This document shows, in pieces, positions 34,840-44,480 of a stretch of 64,000 bases of DNA. Each line of letters begins with the position of its first letter. Position 1 is the first letter of the stretch. The position numbers and the translations under genes were made by a program. Under the pieces are notes generated by a model. It was not told the origin of the DNA. It did not search any database and saw only the letters and a program-made list of their open reading frames with translations. The DNA is from Datura wrightii (lineage: Eukaryota > Streptophyta > Magnoliopsida > Solanales > Solanaceae), in the NCBI GenBank assembly GCA_035772735.1, contig JASDFA010000001.1, positions 79,696,001-79,760,000 of the forward strand, written 5' to 3'.

Positions 34840-36728
34840 GGTACCATTTTAATTTCTTGCATTTAAGTTTATTTTATTTATTTTTCATCTTGTGTTGTTT
34901 TGGTGGAAAGTTAAGCACATATGGAGGGGAAGTCTGAGTACCCGTGGAGGAGGAAGCTAACAAGCATGGAAAAGAAAAAGTGTGGGGTCGAACACCCACT
35001 TGTGAAAAGTTGAAGAAACGCATGCCGTTAGCTAGGCCTAAAGGCCTCAAGGAGTATTTCTCACCCTCTTTAAATGTTAAGTTGATGCTATGGGGACATA
35101 GCATGATTGAAGTGTGGGGTGAGGAAAATTTTAAAATTTTTGTGCATGACGATTTTTGGTGAATGTAATGCTTGTGAGAAATATTTGAAAAAAAAAAGAA
35201 TTTTTTTTTGTGAGTCAAGCATGACTTCATCACCCATTGGTTTTTCTTTTTGGTTCTTTTCCGACGGGGGGTCTTTGAACCGAAGAATAAAAATTTTTCT
35301 TTGTCTGTATATAATGTTTTTAGTCATAGTTAGAGACTGTTTCCAACGATGGATGGATGACGACTTTCTTGAGGAAAATTAGTCAGTAGGTTGGTTTTTG
35401 AACCCGTAGCTAATTGATGGCTTGATATTCTTGTTATGTGCTATAAATGATTGTAAGATGCAAGTATGTTTAGTGTTGAAGCATGCAAGTGGTATACCTA
35501 TGTTTGAGATACCTAGGCTCTTGAATTTGACTTGATATGATTGAAGCTTAATTTTGAATTCTTGTGATTAGCTGAGTTAAGAGTCTGCGGAATGTGTCTA
35601 GAATTGAGCATGTGCTGTGAGTGTAAGTTTTTCGAATATTCCGTGCTATTGTGGAATGTCTTGAACTTGCCTGGTGTGTATATAAAACGAAATGAAGGAT
35701 GTGAATTGTAGGAGATGATTTAAGCATTTCTTTGAATGAACATAAATGTTATCCCTCACTTTACCTACCTTGAATATTTAATCCTAGTTAGCCCCATTGA
35801 GCCTTGAGCCTATTCTTTGATAGCTACAACATAAGCTTAATCCTTTTTCTTTCATTAGCCTTGAATTTGATCCAAAACTCCTAAGCGCTTAAGTGAAAAA
35901 ATTCCAAAGAATGAGGGAGTGAGAAGCGTGAAAAAGAAGGAAAAGTAGAAGTTGTGAAAGTTGAGAAAAGGACAAAGGTGCACTTGTGTAAAAATGGTTG
36001 ATTATTAGTAGGGAGTACGAAAATAAATGAATGAAAATTTTTTTTGCTTAAGTACTCCTTACTACTAAGCTGAGTGTGCTTAAAGAAATGGGAACAAGAA
36101 GAGAAAATTCAGGATTGAAAAGAATGAGGGTGAAGTAAGGGAAGAGATATCCTTAATGAAGGTTGAAGTTATTAAAAGCGCTTGGGGGAAGATAGTCACT
36201 ATTACTGGCCAGAATAGTACCTACCCGTCCCTTAGCTTACATTATAACCCATTAAGTCCTACTTGATCTTACGTTCAAACATCCTTAAATTAGTGGAGTA
36301 AAACACTAAGGGCAAGCTTATGGGTCATTACATGATGCATGTGAATTCTTTGTGAGAGTGAGCGTAATTCTATTCATTTACCCATACATGTTGTGATTTA
36401 AAAATTTGCGTATGAAAATGGGTAACTCTCTTGTTGTGAGGGCACATGTTTAATGAAGGATATAATTCATGTTGGATTTCTTGATCAGTTGATTTGCATG
36501 AGTTTGCTAAGATAGAGAGTCAATTCTTGAGGTTAAGAAATCTTAACATAATTGTATTCCATTTCAATGATTAAATCATGCATGCTCTATTTTTAGCTTG
36601 CTATCTTAAACAGTCATTGTAGTTGTAGCTTGAATTGTCTTGCTAAAATTAGCTATGTGTAAGTCTTCATGTGCATGATATGTAAAAGGTTTGTTCGAGG
36701 ACGAACAAGACTTTAAGTGTGGGGTAAG
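34840..36728 (+). other. E8 non-coding 3' internal region with hairpin and polypurine tract
   Basis: There is no convincing gene. Open stretches at 34944-35162 and 35107-35382 have no motif I can name. A purine-rich run lies at about 35900-36010, as in E4 and E7. At 36691-36708 a perfect 7-bp stem TTGTTCG/CGAACAA with loop AGGA precedes GACTTTAAGTGTGGGGTAAG, the polypurine tract next to the 3' LTR. Confidence 0.75.
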
Positions 36729-38019
36729 TGATCTTGGGCAAATTTATATGCCCAAGTGATACTCAAAGGTGTCATTTTAGCCTTGTTTATCTATCAATGT
36801 TTATACATTCTCATGTGATTGATAATAAAATGTGAATTTATACTAACCAACATGATTAGCGTTGTTTTGCAGGTGAAATATAATTTTGGGAAGCTAAAAT
36901 GCGTGTTGGGAGAGATTGGGGTTGGACTCGGATGTCAACAAGGAAAAATGCAAAATTTGGCCTGTGGTGGAACAGCAACGTGTCAAGGAGGCAGTGCTCC
37001 GCGATACACACCGTGTCACGGAGGCAGTGCTCTGCGATACACAACGTGTCACGGAGGCAGTGCTCCGTGACACGTTGCTTGTTATTCCGGGAAAAATTCC
37101 CACCAGTATAAATAGAACACTTAGGTTCATTTTTAATATTCTGACTTGGTGGAGCAAGAATGTGGGTTACAGGCATTTGAGGGGACGAAATTATCAGGGT
37201 TTTTCTCTATCTCCTTCTTCTTTAATTCAATTGTTTGTATGTTTAACACTCATTTTAACGATGTTTAATCCACAAATGAGTGGCTAAATCCTCTTCTTGC
37301 TGAGGTTAAGAACAATTGTAATGAAATGTGATTGTTGATTAAGTTGGTTTTTCATCTTTTCTTCCATGGTTGTTCTATTGATTCTTGTTCTTACTGCATT
37401 AATGTGTGGCCTATATTAATGTACATCTAAAAAGTCTGGTTTCACTCGAGAGAGAAAGAAATTGGAAAGTTGTGAATCAATAGGATATGATCTTTTCTTG
37501 GTTTGGGAAAATTGAGAATTGATTTACCTTCAGGATAGAAATACCCCTGAAGGTCGTATTAGTCAATTAAGGAACCGGTTTTGTATGGCTAGAACATGAA
37601 TTTCGTTTAATCACAGAAATATAGGTGGACGGTTTATGATTCTTAAGTTGGGTTAAATACGAGAGTTTTAATCCATTGGCAATAGTTGTTGACTAGCAAC
37701 CGGAGGAAAAGTTAACCAAATTACATCGATAATTTATTTCCTTACATGTTCATTTAACCTCAGCATGCTTACATTCATAGTTCAGACTCAAATTATATAA
37801 TCTTTGTAGACTTAGGATAAAATTAGAAATCAAAATATATCAAACTCTTCTTTGCACTGTTGTCTTCATTTTTAGAATCAATATAGTAACACTTAAGTAA
37901 TTTGTTACCTCATCCCAGTCCCTGTGGGATCGATACTTGGCTTACTTGAGCCACTTTACTACTTGTTCGACCACGTGCACTTGCGTGTAGTTATACACCC
38001 ATATAACAAACACCGAACA
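36729..38019 (+). repeat. E8 3' LTR (1291 bp)
   Basis: It is nearly identical to 32391-33680. The array is at 36979-37074 and the TATA box at 37107-37115. It ends ACACCGAACA, then the ATACC target copy. Confidence 0.96.
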
Positions 38020-38024
38020 ATACC

Positions 38025-38544
38025 AACTTCCTACGAGTCGTACTGAGCTTCCGTGGTTAGAATCTGAAGACTTTGAATTTTTCTGAAGTTTGTCACGAGT
38101 GTGTTGATACGACTCATACCTTGCCTTTGTCATGAGTGTGTTGATACGACTCGTACCTTTCCTTCACGACTCGTACTGTAGTTATCCGTAGCCAGAGTCA
38201 GCCTTTGTGCAATTTCTTTGAACATTTCCACGACTTGAAGTTACGGGTCGTACCACGATCATACGGCTCGTATTGTTAATCGTGAATTGCATCTTTCTCA
38301 GCTTATCGTTCTGAATATTTTCATGAGTCTTAGAACAATTCGTACCATCAATGTACGACTCGTACTGAGACTATCATTTTGGTTCAGTTTCTTCTCTTTT
38401 AAGCTTCTTTTGCACAATTTCTCCAATACCTATGTTTACCTTAAAACACAAGAAAAGTACCTCATATCCATAGAAACATACCTACGTCCATACTATTTTC
38501 TTTAGTTTTGAGTGTCAAAAGTGTTGTAAATTCACAGCACATCA
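38025..38544 (-). repeat. E7 3' LTR, proximal part
   Basis: On the minus strand it starts TGATGTGCTGTGAA at 38544 and runs through TACGACTCGTA-type palindromes into the E8 insertion. It matches 47215-47733 of the 5' LTR. Confidence 0.93.
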
Positions 38545-40097
38545 ACACCCTCAACTTAAGACTTTTGCATGTCATCAGGCAAAGAAAAGAAAAACTAAAA
38601 CACGACGCTCAACTAGAAAATAAACTCAGGATACTACAACCAACATTTAAACAAAATTTGCACTTTATATACAACAACTTCTGATCCCTTCTCCATGAAC
38701 TAGCATTATCTAATGTACTACAAGAAGCCATAAAACATGCAAAATAGGGATCAAGACATGTCATCTAGCTATTAACAGGCAATCAAGTCATCACCAATGT
38801 TTTTCACACTGACCCATGGAAAAAGTAAACATAATACATGTACCCTTACAACAAATTAAGTCCCCACTCATAGATATAGTATCAAATATTTATGGGACTA
38901 AACAAATGAAACCCTCACCCTCACAAAGAAGTTCTAAGTACTATGTATCAGATGTCATAGGCTTGCCCTTATTTTCTATGCTTCGGTTTGTCAAATGGTC
39001 AAATTAGGATCACTATAGGACTTGATATGGCTTGTAATGTAGACTTAGGGCTGGACATGACAAAGATGAAAGCTTTTTTAGTGACTATCCCTTCCTTGGC
39101 ACTACATACATCGACTTCACCCTTCACCTATTTCACCCTTTATTCTTTTCATTCCTTTTCTTCCCTTTTTACCTTTTTTTATATACATTTGTATGGGTGT
39201 GGTGTATTTTCAACTTTTTTCCAAGTATTTCATTGAAATTTCTTTTTTCAATTTTTGGCTTTTTCATCTCTTTTTCTTTCCACCACACCTCAGTTTCCAC
39301 CTTTTTCTCTTTTCTTTTCCTTTTTCTTGTTCCCACCTTTATGCACCCCTACTCTAGCCACCCTCAACTTAGGAATTTTACCTATGTTAAGGTTCACAAT
39401 ATCCAAGGAAGGACCAGGGCTAAAGCAGGTTCATTATAAAAAATGGGTACGGTTCATTGGTTAATCGAAAGAAAAAAATGGGTCAATTAAGGTTCAAAAT
39501 TGGATCAAGGGATTCATATGATTTTGATAGGATTATTTAGGCTAAAAATGAGCTTAACAAAAACTACCTATGATCATATCCTAACCAACCATCCTTAGCC
39601 TATGCAAAGACCAACCAGGCAAGTTCTAGATCTTCTACACAATACCAAACTAAGTACTTCACCTCACTCACTCATGGTACATGGCTTATATTCATCTCAC
39701 TTGTCTGGTTTACACATGGATTAACAAGACTCCTCATGCTAATAGACTAAAAGAAATTAAAAGATCCACAGAAATCATGCATGTAGTCACAAATACATAG
39801 CTAATGCATCAAAAAATTCTAAACAGGGTCAAAAAATCAAAACTTGTGCATTTGATTGACTGAGTACTCCTAAGTTATTTCCTAATTAAAAAAATCACAA
39901 ATTAAAAATAAAACTCCTAAACATGCCGGTTCTACTACATAGCATGCCCGAGGGAAAAGAAATACGGCAAGAAAAACCCTCGGACATATCAAAAATCCCC
40001 AAAAAACAAGTAAAGCACCTCACCTTTTTGAAAATTTAGCTTCGTCCCCAAAGCATGAAATAGAAGTACAAAGGGAAGTGAACATACCTGTGCCTCT
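38545..40097 (-). other. E7 non-coding 3' internal region
   Basis: The polypurine tract on the minus strand is TTAAGTTGAGGGTGT (38559-38545). A long purine-rich minus strand lies at about 39120-39345. There is no gene: open frames here are low-complexity Phe/Ser or Lys/Glu translations of the purine tract. The layout matches E4 at 18684-20583 without its duplication. Confidence 0.75.
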
Positions 40098-42237
40098 CTA
40101 AGCGGTCCTATCACCCTGTGGAGGAGGTACCTCCGCTATAATCGTGGCGCTAGCTGTGGCCAATGCACTTGTTGAAGTATAAATAGGGGGAGTGGTTACC
40201 CCCTCAGTAGTTCTAGCCACTTCAATGGCCACAGTGTGAATCGGGGCTGAATATGGCTCACCCGAAGGGTCACGGCAACTAGCAATGTTGGGTTGAGGCA
40301 TGGTGGAGCTGCCTGCTCCTATAGCTTGCTCCTGAATCTTTGACATATGTGCATCAAGTCTGCAGGCTCTCTACTCTGGCCCGCTTGCCTTCCTTCCTTT
40401 CTTTCTTCCTCTTCTTCCTCAAACTCTTTTCTCTAGCATCTTCAATAGCTCTTTTCTTTCCCTTATCTCCAATAGCTACCGTCAGCTCCTAATAAGCTAC
40501 CAAGTCAATCTCCTCATCAAGCTCTGCATCTAAGTCTGGAAGAGTGGGAGCTGCTACAACTGTCGATTGTCGTGATGACAACTCAACTACTTGACTTCGA
40601 AGAGCCCCCAACTCCTCACGGAGACTACTGTTGTCTGTCCGCTCTTCCATCCTCACATTAAAGCGGCTCTCAAATCCATCCAAGAAAGCACGTAGACCCT
40701 GTGTTGTTGCATCTATCTTTGCCTTGACCCATGGCTCTACATTATCCATCATAGCCTGAATCTTTTGCTCTGCCATGGTCAATCTTTTGGCCATCTTTTG
40801 GAGAAAGTCATGAGGCACCAAAATATGCCATGTTGGTGTTTGAATCTACAGGCTAGGCTGTGCTGTAGTTGAGGGGCTGGGAGCTGACTCTGAATGACCG
40901 GCATCTGGAGCCGGTGTCTCGCTCTGCTCCTGTATAGTAGGGGCATTCACCTGTGTGCCCCCTGTTGACTAGCTCATGTGGAATAGTTGTGGGAAGATGT
41001 GCACAACTTACCGGGTTCATCTCATCCCAGATAAGACTGTTGTCTGTTATCCTCTCTCCGCTAATCAAACGCTCATCACCGCATAGAACTCCTCCCTCTA
41101 TACATAAACTGAATACAAGCCTCGAGAATGGGATGGTGGTGCTCAACCCCACTGCCTGATCTCGTATCTCCTCTAAAATGATCCGCGGGATGTTGATAGG
41201 GTATCTGGACATGATGCATGCCACTAGAGCTGCTCTATCTGCACTCAAGGTGTTGTCATTGATTGTCGGTGCTAATTTGTGGCGCACTAATGTCCCGCAA
41301 GCTTTTTCTATGAAGTTAAGCGAGCTCTTTGTAACTTGTTTTCCACCAGTGACTCATTCTACTACCTCTTTGTCCTCAGCCAAAACACCCGCCAACCACT
41401 GTAACTGCCTTTGGCCTTCCTCAAAGCCTATCTACCGGATTTGCTTAAGTGCCTCCACTTGGTTCTCATACTCTGGCATAGCTCATGGAGGTGTGAACTG
41501 TCACCCATACAAAACCCGGGAGATGGTGCGCTCAGAGATGTCGACCTCTTTTCCTCGTACCAACACACTATTGAGTCGGGCTGGTCTTTTATTTTCTGCC
41601 CCTCCTTTGCCTTTTGCTCCATGGTAGCCAAGTAATTGGCGTAGAACTTCCGCACTATTTCTACTATATACTGAGCTGGAGCCTTGGCCATCCACTTGAA
41701 ACCATAGAAGCTAAAGATCTGCTTCATCTCCTCAACATCATTCAGTGTGTTTGTGAGGATCCACAGTTCTTCCTGGATGCTCCTCCTTGGCTTGTCCTTG
41801 GCGGTGAGAGAGATGCCTTGCTCATAAATCTCTCTAGCTCCTGGCACTCTCCACCAGACTGTGTGGTTCTCTCTGGGTGCGGTCTGTTCTTGTGTAGCAT
41901 CTGGGGACTCCTCTAATACATCGCTGCCACTTGCTTCACCTAATTGGGTCTCCTTAGACCTTTCTCCTGTATTTGAGTCGTTTCCTGACTCCTAATTACC
42001 TCCTCTTGCTCCATCCTTAGACTAGGGAGCTTGGGAAAATGTGGCAGTGGCTGCTTCGACTTGTTCTCTTGCTTTTTCCCTAGTGGTTCTGGTTCCATTA
42101 GTGTCTAAAGTGTCTACTTGGTAATCCTCAACTGAACCACTAGTGAAGTTGCCTGCTTGCCTAGCCTCGGACTTTGATATTTCATCAATTAATGCTCTCC
42201 GGGTTGTTGCTTTGGATGATTTTTGTTTCATTGTCAT
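40098..42237 (-). pseudogene. E7 ORF3, env-position protein (putative plant transposon domain)
   Basis: About 713 codons from ATG 42237 (MTMKQKSSKATTRRAL) to 40098, broken by a few stops and shifts. Readable blocks: a charged N-terminus 42237-42022; the conserved middle 41847-41428 (FSFYGFKWMAKAPAQY, VRKFYANYLATMEQ, then VRGKEVDIS with RTISRVLYG in the neighbouring frame); 41287-40853 (HKLAPTINDNTLSADRAALV, ISRYPINIPRIILEEI-like); a possible coiled coil at 40821-40489; and a Thr/Ala/Pro-rich C-terminus at 40346-40098. From memory the middle part resembles the 'putative plant transposon protein' family found in Athila-like elements. No signal peptide or membrane span is evident, so envelope function is not supported. 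It sits downstream of the gag-protease, where Athila elements carry their third ORF. Confidence 0.72.
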
Positions 42238-42266
42238 TGTTCCCCATAGAGAAGCAAGTCAGAATT

Positions 42267-42902
42267 CTGTATTTTAGAAGAAAGGACAAGAAAAAATAGT
42301 CTCAGAATACGAGTCATATGAAGACCCAGTAATTATGTGTATATGTTAGGGCTCACAGGTATGATTCATACCATAAACGTAGGACCTGTATCCTAAGTCG
42401 TCTAATGAAGCCTCACACTATGATTTCCTCTGTATTTTTCCACGGGTCGTAGCTCGATTCCACGAGTCGTAGGAAGGACTCTTCTGGTTAGCCTTGTTCA
42501 ATTCTTTGGTACGAATGCTTAGTACGACTCGTAGTGACAAACTACGACCCATACTGTATGTCATACCACTTTCATGACTTGCTCGATTTTGTTCAGTTTG
42601 CAGGGGTTCCTTTTCACATTTTAGGTACTTAGATTTCCCTAGGTCTAGGCATATCGTTCAATCAATTAAACACTACTCATCCCTCCCCTTTTTAATCACT
42701 TCCCATAACTCAAATTTTGAAAACTTCAATTCACAAGTTTTAACCTAACAAAAATATGATGTTTTCCAGTCGTTCATGGTTTGTTATCACCCCTGATCAT
42801 TGTATTTTTGAAAATTTTCAAGCAACTTAAATATTCATAGGGGTTTTGATAGTGAAAGCTTCAAGAAAGATAAAATTTTGCGATATTCGATGTGTTACTT
42901 AC
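42267..42902 (-). other. E7 candidate 5'-UTR intron ahead of ORF3
   Basis: On the minus strand a strong donor (CAA|GTAAGTAAC, intron start 42902) and a strong acceptor (pyrimidine run, then AAAATACAG|AATTC, intron end 42267) bracket 636 bases. The acceptor is 29 bases upstream of the ORF3 ATG. Splicing is inferred from consensus only. Confidence 0.5.
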
Positions 42903-43039
42903 TTGTTGCTTCTTCGATTGGTAATCAACCTTTAGGGTTGATAGGAACTTGGTTTGAGTAAGAAATTGCTCGATTCTTCTGTGGTTTGAGTTACGGGTGT
43001 GTGGGGAGAGTGAGTGTGGCTCGTGAGTAGTGGGTTGTT

Positions 43040-43345
43040 TGCATGGGAGGAGGGTCAGTTTAGATAAGAGATTTAAATAGGTAAGGGGGGAAGATTTAAA
43101 AATCTGGGCTGAATCGGATAATATTGAAGTTTTTGACCAATCACGACTCATGCCATGAGTCGTAGGTAGTCCCCACGACTCATCCCCTGGATCCATGCTT
43201 CAGAAAGTTGAGAAACTTACCTGGGGACCTACGAGTACCTCCTACGGTTCGTACGATGATTTGTAGGTCATTGCTCCTGAATTACTTTTCTAAACCTCAC
43301 CACGGCTCTTGCTACGGCTCGTACAAGGCTGTCATGAGTCGTACT
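43040..43345 (-). promoter_or_regulatory. E7 candidate internal promoter for ORF3
   Basis: On the minus strand CG-rich palindromes (TACGACTCATG, CCACGACTCAT, TACGGCTCGTAC) fill 43345-43140. A TATA-like CTATTTAAAT follows at 43080-43071, then a CA/CT-rich leader typical of plant 5' UTRs (43040-42905). The layout copies that of the LTR promoters in this window. Confidence 0.5.
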
Positions 43346-43431
43346 GAGAGTTGTAGCAACTGTTTTTTTAACAATTTTTCTGCCTCCAATTTTTGTTTTC
43401 CCTACACACTGAGCACACATTGGTTCAATAA

Positions 43432-43563
43432 CTTGGGTTGCGTCCCAAGAAACACTTGATTTAACACCCCGACATGACACAGGTGGCCTAGTTACTCAGA
43501 CTTCACCACGCCACCACTTGGGTTGCCTCCCAAAAAGTTCCTGATTTAATGTTGTGGCACAAC
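43432..43563 (-). other. E7 double-hairpin module, present twice
   Basis: Copy one on the minus strand has GTTGTGCCACAAC (43563-43551) and TTGGGAGGCAACCCAA (about 43534-43519). Copy two ends with the perfect stem CTTGGG/CCCAAG around ACGCAA (43449-43432), preceded by a related GTTAAATCAAGTGTTT spacer. It starts a few bases after the protease stop. Confidence 0.72.
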
Positions 43564-43580
43564 GCAAGTCTCTTGACTAC

Positions 43581-44480
43581 TCAGAATTCGTCAAGTGTCT
43601 CATACTCATCCTCCAGTGCTAAAATTATATTGTACTCCCTAGATTGCTGTATTGTCCGACAGATGTTGAAAGTGACCTCTTCTTTGTTTAGTCTGAACTT
43701 CAGCAGCCCAGCCTCCACATCTACTAGGGCCCTCCCAGTTGCAAGGAATGGTCGCCCCAAAATGATGGGGACCTCATAATCAACCTCGCAATCCAAAATC
43801 ACAAAGTCTGTTGGGAATATAAATTTGTCTACCTTGACAAGCACATCGAATAGGATCTATACTGGCTTTTTAATAGTTCTGTGGGCCATCAATAGCCGCA
43901 TAGCGGTCAGTGTGGGGGCTCCCAAGCCCAATTTCTTGAACACTGCCAAGGGCATCAAATTTGTGCTTGCTCCCAGATCACAAAGTGCCCTTGCAAACTC
44001 GACACTGCTAATTGTGCACGATATAGTGAAAGCACCTGGATCTTCCTTCTTTTGAGCCAAGACCCTTGTAGCTATGGCACTACAGTGATGTACATTGTCT
44101 ATCGGCTCATAGCTCATGGATCTCTTCTTAGTCACAAAGTCCTTCATAAACTTAGCATATCCCGACATTTGTTCCAATGCCTCTACAAATGGTATGTTCA
44201 TAAATAGTTGTTTAAGCATTGAAAGGAATTTTTGGAGCTTACCATTTTCTGCCTTTTTCTTCATTCTTTGAGGGAATGGTGCTGGTGGTCATGGGATAGC
44301 TCTGTGCACTTGAGTTTCTCCTTGATCAATGTCAGGTTCCTTCTCCTCAATCGAGGCCTCTGGCAACTCAACACTTTCCATCTCAGCACCCATATCACTT
44401 TCCTCAATAACTCTCTCTTTCTTACATTTAACTACAATCGAAAAAGCGGTGGTCTTACCACTCCTAGTCATCACTGCCAT
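43581..44480 (-). pseudogene. E7 aspartic protease, Athila-type
   Basis: The N-terminal linker is at 44480-44289 (MAVMTRSGKTTAF, acidic). The segment 44264-43857 is open for 135 codons (FLSMLKQLFMNIPFVEAL, YEPIDNVHHCSAIA, then ARALCDLGASTNLMPLAVF). DLGAS is the retropepsin active site in the Athila spelling. The segment 43844-43581 continues with VDYEVPIILGRPFLATGRAL, the conserved ILGRPFL flap-side motif. It ends at a stop after ETLDEF. One stop breaks the junction. RT should follow but does not. Confidence 0.9.

Larger units (their letters stand above)
32391..38019 (+). mobile_element. E8: young non-autonomous Athila-like LTR element
   Basis: 5629 bp, with an exact ATACC target duplication (32386-32390 and 38020-38024). 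The 5' LTR is 32391-33680 and the 3' LTR 36729-38019; about 20 substitutions between them were counted by eye, by far the closest LTR pair here. The primer site is a perfect Asp-tRNA match. The 3-kb interior has one broken ORF with zinc-knuckle and coiled-coil features at the gag position, then a double hairpin, and no sign of protease, RT, RNase H or integrase. It must have used enzymes of an autonomous Athila-type relative. The lineage is judged from the primer site, LTR terminus and 3' signals. Confidence 0.95.

Noticed and set aside
34944..35382. Two overlapping open frames in the E8 3' region (72 and 91 codons)
   Set aside because: They lie after the double hairpin, have no recognisable motif, and one runs through an A-rich tract. 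They are not supported as genes.
41178..41627. A 149-codon plus-strand open frame
   Set aside because: It lies antisense to the E7 ORF3, whose conserved middle block is on the minus strand.
40098..42237. Calling ORF3 of E7 an envelope protein
   Set aside because: The position fits, but no signal peptide, membrane segment or cleavage site is visible. Only the env position and a weak family resemblance can be claimed.
42861..43196. A 111-codon minus-strand open frame starting MDPGDESWG
   Set aside because: It covers the palindromes, TATA-like box and leader of the candidate internal promoter, has no motif, and is better explained as untranslated sequence.
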